Source of the DNA: Lepas anatifera
Lineage: Eukaryota; Arthropoda; Thecostraca; Lepadidae
Length of the DNA: 64,000 nt
NCBI GenBank assembly: GCA_034440635.1
Contig: JAOTON010001263.1
Span: 293,671 to 357,670, forward strand
Direction: 5' to 3'
Shown: in pieces, positions 33,857-44,946 of the stretch
Layout: each line of letters opens with the position of its first letter
How positions within the stretch are numbered: the stretch's first letter is position 1
The notes under the pieces: model-generated
Told to the model about the DNA's origin: nothing
What the model saw: the letters and a program-made list of their open reading frames with translations, nothing else
Database searches by the model: none
Made by a program: the position numbers and the translations under genes

Positions 33857-35137
33857 ATGTCGACAGCGGGTGATACCGACTCGGTATTTAGTGATGCTGA
33901 AGCGGGAAACACCGATTCCGAGACCAGGAAACGGAAGAGAGACAGACAGCAATCCATCTCTGAAATGGTAGCAGCTTATGAGAAGAAGCAAAAACACGGC
34001 AAATCTCCGAAGGGTAAGTCACCCAAGGGAAAAGGAACCCTCTCGGTTGAAACCCTAACGTTCGTGAAAGAGTTGATTGAAAGCACGATTCAGTCCTCTA
34101 TCGGAGAACAGATTGCCAGTCTGAAGGAGATGTTGATAGCCAAGTTCGAATCACAACAGAAGAGAATAGAAATCTTGGAAAGCGAGTCTTTCGAAAAATC
34201 TGGGAAAATTCAAGAACTTGAAACTGAGGTCAGATGCACACAACAAAAAGTAACGGAACTAGAAAACCAGGTGGACGACATGGAGCGTCACGAGCGTGGA
34301 GTCAATCTGATTATTACCAGCAAACAGCTCGGAACAAGACGCCCTGGTGAAGACATCCGTTCCTCAGTCATTCGGATTCTGCGGGCCAGCTTTCCGCACA
34401 TCCCTGTTTCTGGAGAGGATTTCACGGCAGCTCACAGGTTGTACGGCAATGATGTTGCAATCTGCGCTTTCCGTGACAGGGAGCTGCGAAATCGCCTGTA
34501 TCAAGAAAGAATCCGTCTCAGAGATAGGCCCACACCACCAGATCAGCGCTTATATCTGAGCGAGTCCCTGACGCGGAAGAACAAGGCGATTTTCTCCGAG
34601 CTTCTGACCATGAAGAAACAGCAGCGGGTCTGGGCTGTCTTCACAAACCAAGGCATCCCGGGCTACAAGCTCAGTCGGGAATCCACACCAGTGAGGGTGA
34701 CATCCATCGACCAGATCCGCAGCCTCTGGCGGAGACTCCGGGAGAGGCACGGAGCTGCCCAGCCTACAGGGACTGGCGGCGCCCCTGCGCGGCCGTCCCG
34801 GGACGACCGGCGCCCGGCCGGCGCACGAGAGCAGCGCGTGGCGCGGCCCGATCCGGCAGCGGCGGACCAAGCGGAGGCTCCTGCGGCGGCACCTGGGCCG
34901 GGTGGACCGGCCTGCGGTGGCGTGGAGGTACCGGAGAGGGGTGGATCCGACGTCGCTTCTGCGCCTGCTCCTGCCGTCGCTTCCGGGGTTTCGCCTCGCC
35001 CGGCAGCTGCCGCCTCTGGTGGTAGTCATCGGGCGGTTTCACGGGGTGGAGTGGTGACGGAGGCCGTCGGTGGGGCGACAGGGGCGGCGGGGCAAGGAGT
35101 GGCGATGAATAAGCGCGGTCAGGATGGGACGCGGTGA
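33857..35137 (+). CDS. LINE ORF1 protein (L1 ORF1p-like)
   Basis: 426 codons from ATG 33857; an in-frame ATG 11 codons upstream is also possible, but 33857 is followed by a better acidic/Ser N-terminus. In order: a charged N-terminus with Lys/Gly/Pro repeats (KSPKGKSPKGKG, about 50-60), a coiled coil (about 65-145, heptad-like LESESFEKSGKIQELETEV), an RRM-like part starting ERGVNLIITSKQ (about 145-220), and a C-terminal domain with QRLYLSESLTRKNKAIFSEL (about 220-290). A GC-rich Pro/Ala/Gly/Arg tail of about 130 residues follows and is unusual for L1 ORF1p. By family analogy it forms trimers, coats the element RNA and acts as a nucleic-acid chaperone. The frame is intact. Confidence 0.85.
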   Translation: MSTAGDTDSVFSDAEAGNTDSETRKRKRDRQQSISEMVAAYEKKQKHGKSPKGKSPKGKGTLSVETLTFVKELIESTIQSSIGEQIASLKEMLIAKFESQQKRIEILESESFEKSGKIQELETEVRCTQQKVTELENQVDDMERHERGVNLIITSKQLGTRRPGEDIRSSVIRILRASFPHIPVSGEDFTAAHRLYGNDVAICAFRDRELRNRLYQERIRLRDRPTPPDQRLYLSESLTRKNKAIFSELLTMKKQQRVWAVFTNQGIPGYKLSRESTPVRVTSIDQIRSLWRRLRERHGAAQPTGTGGAPARPSRDDRRPAGAREQRVARPDPAAADQAEAPAAAPGPGGPACGGVEVPERGGSDVASAPAPAVASGVSPRPAAAASGGSHRAVSRGGVVTEAVGGATGAAGQGVAMNKRGQDGTR

Positions 35138-35900
35138 CTTTCGCGGTCCGCGCCTGTGTGGCCGGAGTTTTTTTCCGCGAGGATCGGTGGCCATCGCTGG
35201 AATGCGTCATCCGGACGTGTTTCGGCTGTCGTGGGCGGCTTTTCATCTCTGACGTGTGCGGGCGGCTGTGCATCTTGGTTGGACTCCACAACAGGTATTG
35301 TTTAATGAGAGCTTTCTATGTCTAATATTGCTTATTTTTCGACGGAATGTTTCAGAAATATTTCGGTTAGAGTAAGTTAAATGCTTACGTGTCACTCAGA
35401 AAAAGCAACTGTTTTGAGTCCCTCGATGGGCGATGCCAAATATCATGTGAAGCCAAAGGTTTTTTTCCTCCTGGCAAAGCTGGCGAAATCTTTTGCATTG
35501 AGCTAGACGCAGTTTACATAAGTGTGCGATTATTTTCCGTGTTTCCGAGCCGCTTAGAGCTTTGTTTTGGCTGCGCACCCAACTGTGCCAAGGTTTTTGT
35601 AGTTATGCTCACTTTGTTTGTTCATATTTTTTGTTTGATGTGCTGCCTTCTGGTGTCCATTTTGAGGTGTCATGACATGCATACGCCACATACGCCACAT
35701 TTCAGGGTTCCCACGCTACATTCACCTACAGATCACGGCATAGTTTGTTTCAAGACTGCATCACACGGACATGTTAAGTCTTGTCAAAAGCAAGCAATGC
35801 ATTGTCACGTATTGACCAGGTCATATCACATCATGCGAAGATTTAAGAGAAGACATCCAATTTCTCTGTTGCTTCTCATCCACTAGTCGCTAACGCAACA
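35138..35900 (+). other. Inter-ORF spacer of the LINE
   Basis: About 760 bp with no recognised domain. An overlapping open frame (35389-35886) ends 15 bp before ORF2 homology starts; it is Cys/His/hydrophobic-rich and I do not recognise it. A spacer this long is larger than in vertebrate L1. Confidence 0.5.
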
Positions 35901-38900
35901 TTGAGATTAGCGTCACTGAACGTTAATGGTCTACGGGCCCGGGTGGTAAAGGGTGTTCCAAAGCGACGAAAGATTTTTACATGGTTAAAACAATTGCATT
36001 TCGACGTAGTTCTTCTGCAGGAAACACACTCTACAGCTGAAGACTGCCACAGGTGGTTAAACGAATGGGGAGGCTTAGGCTGTTTCTCACACGGGGACAA
36101 TAGGAGCCGAGGGGTAGGTATACTTATCAAGCCGAACGCAGGTGCCTCAATTACTAAAACCTGCATTGATAGAGATGGAAGGTATATTGTTCTCGAGCTT
36201 CTTTTGAATGGTGTTAGCTTTACAATCGGAAACTTTTACGGCCCTAACACAGATAACCCACGCATAATTGAGGACTTTGTAACTAAAATAGATGAATATG
36301 ATAATTCTTCCGTCATTTTTGGTGGGGACTTTAATTTTTGTTTGGACAATACCAAAGACAGGGAGAGCTCAGCAAGAAGATTGATAAATAACGACAGGTG
36401 TAAGGAGGTGCTAAAAAGGTTTATGGATGATAAAGACTTAATCGATGCTTGGCGAGAGCTCAACCCACAGAAAAGATGCTATACATGTGTTAGAGCAAAC
36501 CCACCGAGCAAGTCACGTATTGATTTTTTCGTTATGAGTAGGAACATTCTTCATTCTAGGAGTATTCCGGTTGCGGAGATAAGAGACGGATATTTATCCG
36601 ACCACAAAATGATTACGATGACGATCCAGGTACCAGCAATTGACATGGGACGGTCTTTTTGGAAATTTAACAACTATCTTCTGAAAGATGAACATTTTGT
36701 TAACATGGTCCGCCGAAAAATATCGCAGATTGTAGAAGATAATGAGGCCAGTGTAACTTCTAGTATTGTTTTGTTCGAAACCCTGATCTGCGTTCTTAGA
36801 GGACATATAATAAAATTCGCATCCCGCAAAAAACAGCAAAGGTGTGCTGCTTTAAATCAGATAGAAGAAGAAATCATGAGGCTAGAAAGTAGAGAAAACG
36901 CCGATGAAAATCAGTTACAAACACTCAAAAAGAAAAGAGAGGACCTAATGCAGGACTTAGCTAGCCAAGGGATGTTTCAGTCTAGAGTACGGTGGCGTCA
37001 TTTTGCTGAAACTGGTAGCAAATACTTTCATGACCTGCAAAAAAGAAACAGAGGTAGAAACGTCTGCAAAGCGCTCTTTGTGGAAGATGATAAAAACTTG
37101 GGTCAAAGAACAATAACTAGTAGCACAGAGAAAATGCTTCAAGAAGGGCGCAATTTTTTCAGCAAACTTTACGAGAAAGTGCCAGTTATAGATGAAACTG
37201 AACCCTTCTTCCGGGCTCTCACGCGCGTGCCAGAGGAAGACACTAGATATCTCAACAGTCCGATAGACTTAGAGGAGCTCACTAAAGCGGTACTTTCCAT
37301 CAATAATAATTCCTCTCCTGGTCTTTCCGGATATACTGGCGAGTTTTATAAATACTTCTGGCCGGAGCTAAGACATCTTGTGCATCGGGTATGTAATGAA
37401 ATTTTTGAACGGGGTAGTATGTCTGTGGATATGAAACGCAGCGTAACAATCCTTATTCCCAAGAAGGGGAAAGATAATCGACTGATCGATAACCTACGAC
37501 CAATAAGTCTTTTAAACACATTGTACAAAATCATAACCAAATGTCTAGCGAATAGATTAAGTAGCGTTATCGCCAATATTATCAATGAAGATCAAACTGG
37601 GTTTATTAAAGGCCGTTATATAGGAGAAAACATAAGACTTTTACTGGATTTAATAGACTTCTGTAAGTCCAATAAAAAGTCAGCTCTTGTGCTGGCATGT
37701 GACGTCAGAAAGGCTTATGACAGCGTAGACTGGCAGTACCTGAAGCGAGTAATGACGCAAATAGGACTGGGACATAATTTTCTTAGATGGATTGACGTAT
37801 TGTATGACGAAAAATCAGATTTTCCAGCCAAAGCCTTAGTACAGATCAATGGTAAGCTATCCTCCGAGTACAAAATAGAACGTGGCCTAAAACAGGGGTG
37901 TCCATTAAGTTGTCTGCTCTTCTTAATCGCCTTTGAACCACTCTTAGAAAAAAATCAGAAGGACCGAGGGTATTAAGGGCATAGACATCGGCCAGACTAA
38001 TATTAAAGTTACGAGTTACGCAGATGACGCCACCATTATAATGGACGGAAGCTCTGAGTCAGTGATAGCATGCCTAAAAGTTTTTGAGGACTTTAAAGCA
38101 ATTTCTGGTTTAGAACTCAATGTAACGAAAACGCAAGCATTATGGATAGGGCATGAGGCAAGTACCAGACGGCCAATATGTCCTGAGTTCAATATCCAAT
38201 GGCCGAAAGAGTGTCTCGAGATACTAGGAATAAAAATATCGAACAACCCAAACGTAAACATTGCTGACCTAAACTATGACAAGAAGATACCGAACCTAAA
38301 AGCCTCGCTCGCCCGATGGAACGGCAGAGGATTAACCCCTTTTGGTCGCATACATCTAGTCAAAACTGAGATGTTATCACAGTTAGTATATTTAATGAGT
38401 GTTCTACCCGAACCGGGGACGGACTTTATCAAGAAGACTGAAACGGCAATGTTTAATTTCATTTGGGGTGGAAAAAGGGATCGCATAAAGAGGGCTACAT
38501 TAAAGGCGAAATATAAAAGCGGAGGGCTTCAAGTCCCTGATATAGTACTGAAGTCGAAAAGTCTTAAGATAGGTTGGATAAAAAAATACGTAGACCCTGA
38601 TAATAAGGCGAAATGGAAATTTGTCATGAAACAAAAACTATCACTAAATGAGCGTACGACGATTTTTGACTGCGATCTCGATCAAGAAACGCTGCACAAG
38701 TGGCTAGGAAGTTAATTTTGGGAGGAAACTTGTTCAGCATGGATGAGGGTTAAACAGACAGAGGAGTGCAGTGGGGGAAATACTCTAAGCCAAGTTATAT
38801 GGGGCAATAGAAATATCAGGAGCGTAAATAGCGGGTTATTTAGCAGAAGATTAATGATAAACAGAGGAATAGTTCGCGTAATGGACATTTACAATGCTGA

Positions 38901-39711
38901 TGAAAAAAGGCTTATGACATCAAATGAAGTGTCCCAAAGATATGATATACACCCGATAACAGCGCTCTCAATAATCAGATCAATCCCAGAGGCGTGGAAA
39001 TTGCGGATTAGAATGGATAAGCCGACCGCGCCAGACATCCCTGAAAGCTTTGTCACCCTAAAGAGCACTCTGAAAGTTGTTAAATGGGCATACTGGGAGT
39101 TGAAAGAACAAGAGCAGGCACCGGTGAGAGAAAAATGTCATGAAAAATGGCAGGACTATCTCCATAGAATGCCAAACCCCGCTCCCCAGATACAGTGGTC
39201 GTCTGTTTATGATCGGCTTCACCTGTCAACGAACGATGTAAATCTCAGATGGCTTCAATATCGCATAGTTAAACGTATCCTACCGACGAACAGACTTCTT
39301 TATATAATGGGGCTCTCGGAAACTGATAAATGCAAAATCTGTCCGATGTACTCAGAGAATATCACGCATAAAATCTGGCTGTGTCCCTCAGTTAGATTAT
39401 TGTGGCTCGGTGTGAAAGAACTACTGGGACTTCGAAATCATTTGACGAATAAAGATATAATCTTAGGTCTTCACCTGCGTGACGTGAATCAAAGCATGTG
39501 CGCTAATACGGTCATAATGCTAACAAATCAGTATATTTGGAAGGAAAAAGACTACCCAGAACACTTAAAGTTTGATAAGCTGAAACGATTTATACATCGA
39601 TACCTCACAATTGAGAACTATATTTCGAGGGTTACTGCCAAAGAAAGCCAATTTGGGGAAATATGGGGACGGTTATGGGAACACCTAAGAGGAGATCAAA
39701 ATCCTCAGTAG
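35901..39711 (+). pseudogene. LINE ORF2: endonuclease-RT-zinc knuckle, two lesions
   Basis: The endonuclease (about residues 1-240) shows SLNVNGLR, LLQETHS, FGGDFNF, SRIDFF and LSDHKM, the usual metal and catalytic motifs. The RT follows from about residue 500: LRPISLLNTLYKI, DQTGFIKGR, LACDVRKAYDSVDW (motif A), GLKQGCPLS (motif B). A run of seven A at 37948-37954 shifts the frame and stops it at 37976; the next frame continues directly with TSYADDATI (catalytic motif C). An in-frame TAA at 38713-38715 is the second lesion, after which the frame runs to 39711 with the knuckle CKICPMYSENITHKIWLC. No ATG opens the frame: homology starts at a TTG at 35901 after a stop at 35844, so the start may be mutated. 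Its role is target-primed reverse transcription. Confidence 0.9.
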
Positions 39712-40042
39712 ATACTCATGAGCAGGAACACGCAGCACCAACAAGCCCACGAGCACCTCTGGCTGTAGGTACAGTTACAAACACTCTCGCAGTCACGCCA
39801 ACAATTCATACACAAACATGGCTTGTGAGTGTCTTCTGGGGGAGAACAGTGATATGTGCGTTGTGCAGAGATGATAGCTTTGAGCAGCGAAGTGGCTCCG
39901 CCAGGTGGCGCCCACTTACGGCTGCCGACCTCGCTACAGGTCATCGGAGGTATGCGGTGCTATAGGTGGCGTCACTATCGTCACTTGATTGTTGGTGTTT
40001 TGTGCACCTTATGTAACCAATGGGTCATCAGCCAATAAAAAA

Positions 40043-40057
40043 AACTCTGTCAGACGC
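40043..40057 (+). repeat. LINE target-site duplication, right copy
   Basis: AACTCTGTCAGACGC immediately after the A-rich LINE tail, identical to 33642-33656. Confidence 0.95.
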
Positions 40058-40287
40058 TACAGACCAAAAATTATTCTCAAAATGTCACTTTCTTTGACCT
40101 GTCATAACCTCAATATTGACCTGAGCCAAAAAGTGACCAATATAGTTTCTTCATGAATTTTTATGAGCTACGCACCAGCCTTCATGTCTTATTTTTCTAT
40201 TCCACATAAGGGCCGAGATCGAGGGGGTGTTCAAACACCCCCACCGGGGCAAAGTGGGTTTGTAGGCCCATCGTGGCGTGGGTTTAA

Positions 40288-40860
40288 GCTTCTTGCAGAC
40301 GAATCGAAAATCTTACAGAAAATTCAATTGATCTAGGAAAATAAGTTCTGACCTTTTGCAGTGCTTTCATAAGTCCTTATGATGCAACCATGGTCCCGTT
40401 TTTAATTTTCTCGTACATCTACATGACATGCTCTTTAGCCTATGTTGAGTGCATCTTGGGGGGGACTGAAATAGTTGAAAAGGGGACTTAAATAACCTCG
40501 GAATAATCGATTAGCATATACTTACTGCCGTTTATACTCGTATTTTTCCATTCGAGCCAATTCGGGTGGGATGATCGAGCCCCCTTACCAGATCGATTTT
40601 TTGTTCTGCAAATCCAGCTAAGAACGATCTTGGTCAATACCATGCTTCCACAGTATCATCCTCTAATCCGTAGTCATGATTTGGTAAGAAGGATTTAATG
40701 CATTCGGTGTTCAGGAATGCCTTGTGACACAGTGTTCTCAGAAAATATCCGGGAGTAGGTCACATGGACAATGTACATATAAATTCTGAGAAGGTCACTT
40801 GATTTCTTTCTCTTCACTTTTCTTTTCACTTGATAATTTTTGGGTCACTTAAGCAGGTTC
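40288..40860. other. Unassigned sequence
   Basis: AT-rich, no recognised coding or terminal motifs. Scattered AGGTCA words increase toward 40750, where family H begins. Confidence 0.35.
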
Positions 40861-41455
40861 TCATGTATTAGTCAATAGTTTTGCATGGAATATGCAAAGG
40901 ACTGTGTTAACATTAAGGTGAACCCCTTGCTTCTGTAAGTCAATTATGAAATGTAAAATATAACTGACACTATAGCAGCCTTTAAGCGGGAAATGAGGGG
41001 TTGACCTTGAAAAAAGACCTTTGGACTTGACCTGTGACCTTGAACTGAGCTTGAGTAGCCTTAACTCTGAAGTCATAGCGTAACATACGGCATGCTGAAT
41101 GATGCCATCTGACCGGAATACTGGGATCAATGACATTAACCTGTAACCTTTGACATTGACATTCATGTGGAGTGACCTTGACATATGATCTGATTATGTA
41201 ACGTTATCACGTCACCATTCGGTCTACAGTGCGGGTGAGATGGTGCCCCTAAGCGATTGCAGTGGTCTGAAAATATAGGTCTGACTTTGGAAGCTTATAA
41301 AAATCATTCACCGATTTTCAAAATAATTCTACCAACCAATCAGCTCATAGATTCTCTCAAATACAGCCAAGTAGCGTTTTCCGGCGGTGAACGTTTTCCG
41401 GTCACCTCGAAAAAGTGAGTGGGACACTTTAAGGTCCCCTTCGCTGCGTGTGTTA
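40861..41455. mobile_element. TTAA family H element, partial (copy 1)
   Basis: Shares with copy 2 the region around GACGTCATAGCGTAA/GAAGTCATAGCGTAACATAC, GACCGGAA, and the right end (AGTAGCGTTTTCCGG, GTCACCTCGAAAAAG, TGTGTTAA at 41449-41455). The left end is not recognised. Rich in TTTGACCTTGACC-type words. Non-coding. Confidence 0.6.
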
Positions 41456-41728
41456 AGAAAGTTGGCAACAAAATACTAAAAACTAGGAAAAATTCGATCG
41501 CTTTTAGGGGCCATGTCTGGATTAACCGGCCCTACGTACATACCTACATAGGAAAATGGAACACGTATGTACCTACCTTTTAGACAATGGAAGTATGCGT
41601 TTTGACCGTTTGCTTCGCTTGTCTTCATTCTCGTTGTATTATTTCTTGGCATTACTAAATATTTCGATGTCAGAGAAGTCTTGGAGTATCCTACATTTAC
41701 TTATTTATGCAACAGAAGGGCACTGGTC
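41456..41728. other. Unassigned spacer between two H copies
   Basis: AT-rich; no feature recognised. Confidence 0.3.
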
Positions 41729-42652
41729 CCATAGCACACGCACTGGAGAGGGGTCTGGCACTAACAAGCACTGGAGAGGGGGGCTGATAGGCCTCCCAAG
41801 ATCTCGGAAACAAAGAGGCGTAGAAAAACACCGTTTGAGGAGTGGGTGGGGGCTATGGGTAACTACGTCATGACCAATTATTATTGACCTAGGTCAATAT
41901 TTTCAAGGCCAAGCGAAGTCATAAGGGTCAAATATTGGCCATGATGGGGACCGCGTGGAAAATGCGGTTATTATGCAGGAAAAGGGGGAATAATCTAAAG
42001 GCGGACCAGGGTCATAGAGGAAGGTCGCAAGGAACCTTCCCTACAGATTTTGTGTCTAGGTCATTCAAGGTCATTGACCTATTAGGTCACAATATAGTAT
42101 ACAGCTTATAATGTACATACATTATAACTAGCATTATAGCAACTAAAGTGCTTGGCGGTAAACGAGGACTGACCTTTCCCAATGACCTTTGACCTTGACC
42201 TTTGACTTTGGCCTTTGCATTGAGGTACCTTAACTATGACGTCATAGCGTAATATACATCAGACCGGGTAACGTCATTTGACCGGAAGCACTGAGGTCAG
42301 TGACCTTAAAAGTGCTGATGTGACCTTTACCTATGACCTTTGACCTTGGCCTTTATGTAAGGTGACCTTGACATACCATCCCAGTTATCTGGTGTTATGA
42401 CGTCACCACTCGGTCTCCAATGCAAGTGAACTGGTCCGACCGCGCGATTACGATGATCTCAAAATGCAGGTCCGGCTTTGAAAGGCTGTAAATAAAAAAT
42501 CGACCAGTTTTCAAAATTCTTTCACCAATGGCCGTGCCATTAAATTCTGTTAAATGTGGCCGAGTATCGTTTTGCGGCTACGAGAGGTTTTCCGGCCACC
42601 TGGGAAAAACAGGTGGGGGGCCTCCGAGGGCCCCCTCCAGTGCACGCGTTAA
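41729..42652. mobile_element. TTAA family H element (copy 2)
   Basis: Left terminal block CACACGCACTGGAGAGGGG with a tandem GCACTGGAGAGGGG, then the AAGATCTCGGAAAC segment like the sub-terminal part of other families. The right end is CCCCCTCCAGTGCACGCGTTAA, the inverted counterpart. The interior is packed with TGACCT/AGGTCA, including a perfect IR-1 palindrome at 42068-42080. About 920 bp, non-coding. Confidence 0.7.
42068..42080. promoter_or_regulatory. Perfect IR-1 nuclear-receptor-type palindrome (in family H)
   Basis: AGGTCATTGACCT is two AGGTCA half-sites inverted with one spacer base, the consensus form of an ecdysone-receptor/USP-type element. Whether it is bound is unknown. It sits in a repeat family rich in the same half-site. 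Confidence 0.4.
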
Positions 42653-42749
42653 TGGAGAAAATCCTAAATACAAATGCCGGGTGGCTAAAATCAGTCCACA
42701 GCTTGAAATAAGAAATGTCTACCGAACCATGAAATTTAGGATATTTTAA

Positions 42750-43659
42750 CGAGCTTCCTGCGCATTTTGTCAGGAATTACGGCCTGCTTAGTGCTCCAAA
42801 CGTTCGGAAAATTGGTGATTTTACTGTCAAATTTCGCGACTTTAATCTGGATCCATCTATGACTGTCAAAAATCTCGGACTGACCTTCGACTGCGCCCTC
42901 AGCTGGAATTTTCTCATATTTCTCTTCTCACTCGTCAATGCTTTGGAATTCTGAGTGGTTTGTCACATCTGAGGCGCTGCTTGCCTCCCAGCGTCATCTC
43001 GCCGATAGTCAGTTCACTGGTTATTTCCCGTGTCCGATATTGCATCAGTGTTTTTGGCAACGGAACTCATATAAACAATATTCGACTCCAAAAGATAATT
43101 AATTATGCAGCAAAGGTAATTTTCGGCCGCAGAAAATTTGACCATGTCTCTGGTTTATAAGAGGAACTTGACTGGCTGTCGGCGGGAGAGCTGGTGAGGT
43201 ATCACACGCTTGCACTTGTACACAAGACAGTGTGTCTCGGGGAGCCAGAGGAGCTGGCCCGGGGATTCGTGCGTGTCGGCTCTATACGGAAGCGTACCAC
43301 CAGACAGGACGCGAATATCGTTGTACCAAGCTCTCGTACTGGAATGGGCCAACGTAGGTTCAGCTCCAGGGGGGCCTCCATTTATAATGAGCTGCCTGAG
43401 GAGCTGAGTGTTTTACCGGCCCGCTTTTTTGTCGTGCCCTTAAAAAGTATATAATAGCAGAGCGGGATCAGGTGCGCTGAGCGAGTGGTGTTTGTGTGGT
43501 ATGCTTTGTCTTTTTAACGATGTTTTTATATAATCCTGTTTACATGATTTTAATGTCGTGTGTATGTCTCCTTCTTACTATTCCAACTGACGTGGGGTCG
43601 CAGAAGCCATGGATGACCGTGGAAGACTCTGAATAAAGTCTTTGTCTTTGTCTTTGCTT
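42750..43659 (+). pseudogene. 5'-truncated LINE (CR1/L2/Jockey-like), frames broken
   Basis: Pieces of the post-RT region occur in two frames: SMTVKNLGLTFDCALSW near 42860, RVRYCISVFGNG and IINYAAKVIFGRRKFDHVSG (42960-43160), then FSSRGASIYNELPEELSVLP to the stop at 43454. A frameshift near 42920 and a stop after HVSGL separate the pieces. The 3' end has AATAAAG and a (CTTTGT)n tail at about 43636-43659. It shares the VRYC-xx-VxG and GRRKxDHxS motifs with the fragment at 16219, but the two are clearly different subfamilies. Confidence 0.7.
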
Positions 43660-43903
43660 ATGCTCTAATGTGGGTGGTAGTGTTGAAAGAAACATTTGCC
43701 GGATTGACTAAATGTTTTCGGGCCGGTGGCTCCACGCTTAAGATTGTCTGCTCGGCAAGAAAAACTGGTGTGCTACCCAGCACCTTTCATCTGAGCGTCG
43801 CTCAGTGCGAAGCGGAAAGTTCCACCGTCTCCGAGCAGCACAGATATATGAGACGATAGCGTGCTCGGTGGCGCGACAAATTCGCGCGTTTTCTTTATGC
43901 AGC
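43660..43903. other. Unassigned sequence
   Basis: No domain recognised between the two LINE fragments. Confidence 0.3.
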
Positions 43904-43917
43904 CTTGAGTTAGCCGT

Positions 43918-44946
43918 AGACTCAGAAATGGACACACAAAATTAAATGCCTATTGGAACGCGGGTACCTGTGGTACCTGCGACGCAATGGAGAATCCCTA
44001 TCACATTCTCATCAATTGTCCCCAGCACAATACCCATCGGCAACCCATGCTAGACTACTGCCGAATCCAAAACATCCCTGTAGACCTAAAAACTCTGCTC
44101 GGTAACGACCATCCTGAGCTACTCGAAAAACTCTTTACATTTCTAAAGGGCTCTGGGCTAGAGAAGTTTCTATAAATCACCCCTCCCAGTATATATGATG
44201 GAGGGTGCATGGTGCACCCCCAAAGTAGGACTTGCCTATTTTCAAATTAACCATTCATGTCATAGACGATCCACTGCAAAATTTAAGCAATAGTTGTTTA
44301 ACCTTTAAATGGTATATCGTAGGCTAAGGATAGGTTATGTTAGGCTAGCTTTGAAATCAGGTTAGGTTAAATAGGTTATATTTCTTCACCGCAGTGATAC
44401 CTTTCACTGCGGCTCTATGCTAACCACACTCATACTCTTACTAACAATCTAACTGTGCTCTCACAGTTCTCTTTTTCTCTGCGCGGCGGCTGCCCAGCCG
44501 GAGAGGGGAGCTGCAACCTCACCTCCGGGTTGCAGGGTAAATTCGCGGCACCCTGGCCAGGTGTTTAGCGCAGTTTCTAAAATATGAAAATTATTGATTT
44601 AACGGAGGATTTCGAGTAACGTAGACAAGCGGACATCAGTAGCTGACACACAAAATTCTAAATTCTAAATTCCGAATTCTAAATTAAAGGTCTTCAACCA
44701 CAGAGATAACCTTCGCACTCTGCGGGTCTAATTTTATAAAATGAACTCCCTTGGCATGGCTATGCCATTGCCACGACCGTCCATCCGCAAGCTGAAACAT
44801 CTTGCAACCCATTACTTGAAATAACTCCCATTGCTTTAACAGACTAACGTAGCTTGCCCTCACGCAAAATTCTAAAATTCTCCCACACACTCCTTTAGAG
44901 GCGGGCAAAGGTGCTATGCACAGAACGCCTTATAAAAAGCCTTTGA
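43918..44946 (+). mobile_element. 5'-truncated LINE (I/R1/Jockey-like) with 14-bp TSD
   Basis: Exact duplications CTTGAGTTAGCCGT at 43904-43917 and 44947-44960 enclose 1,029 bp. The insert begins within the pol C-terminus and then has a long 3' UTR (44176-44946) with GCGGCGGCTGCC and repeated AAATTCTAAATT words, ending CTTATAAAAAGCCTTTGA. The size and truncation fit target-primed reverse transcription. Confidence 0.8.
43921..44175 (+). pseudogene. LINE pol C-terminal zinc-knuckle fragment
   Basis: The frame runs without an ATG from the 5' junction. It contains NGHTKLNAYWNAGTCGTCDA then MENPYHILINCPQHNTHR, matching the C-terminal CX2C...HX4C region of I/R1/Jockey-type LINE polyproteins (pattern TGHxxxNAYL...CxxC...EtxxHxLxxCP). 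The RT and any RNase H are missing through 5' truncation. It ends at the natural stop 44175. Confidence 0.75.

Larger units (their letters stand above)
33657..40042 (+). mobile_element. Full-length L1/Tx1-like LINE retrotransposon
   Basis: A 6,386-bp element flanked by a perfect 15-bp duplication, with a 5' UTR of about 200 bp, ORF1, a 760-bp inter-ORF spacer, ORF2 and a short 3' UTR ending in AATAAAAAAA. ORF1 has a coiled coil plus a Transposase_22-like RNA-binding region, and ORF2 has an apurinic-type endonuclease, RT and a C-terminal CCHC-like zinc knuckle, the L1-superfamily arrangement. It is inserted in a family C TTAA element. The perfect duplication and few lesions point to a recent insertion. 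Confidence 0.93.
31576..40287 (+). mobile_element. TTAA family C element, split by two insertions (copy 1)
   Basis: Left end TTAACCTTCGCCCCGGTGGG followed by the GGGGGTGTTTGAACATCCCCC hairpin; right end GGGGGTGTTCAAACACCCCC then CCCACCGGGG and GTGGGTTTAA. After removing the miniature element (32237-33532 plus one duplication) and the LINE (33657-40042 plus one duplication) the element is about 1.0 kb, the usual size for the superfamily. Both junctions rejoin family sequence seen unbroken at 52700-52900 on the other strand. Confidence 0.85.

Noticed and set aside
35389..35886. 165-codon frame between LINE ORF1 and ORF2 as a third ORF
   Set aside because: No domain recognised and its start is in spacer sequence; without conservation among copies it is not supported as a gene.
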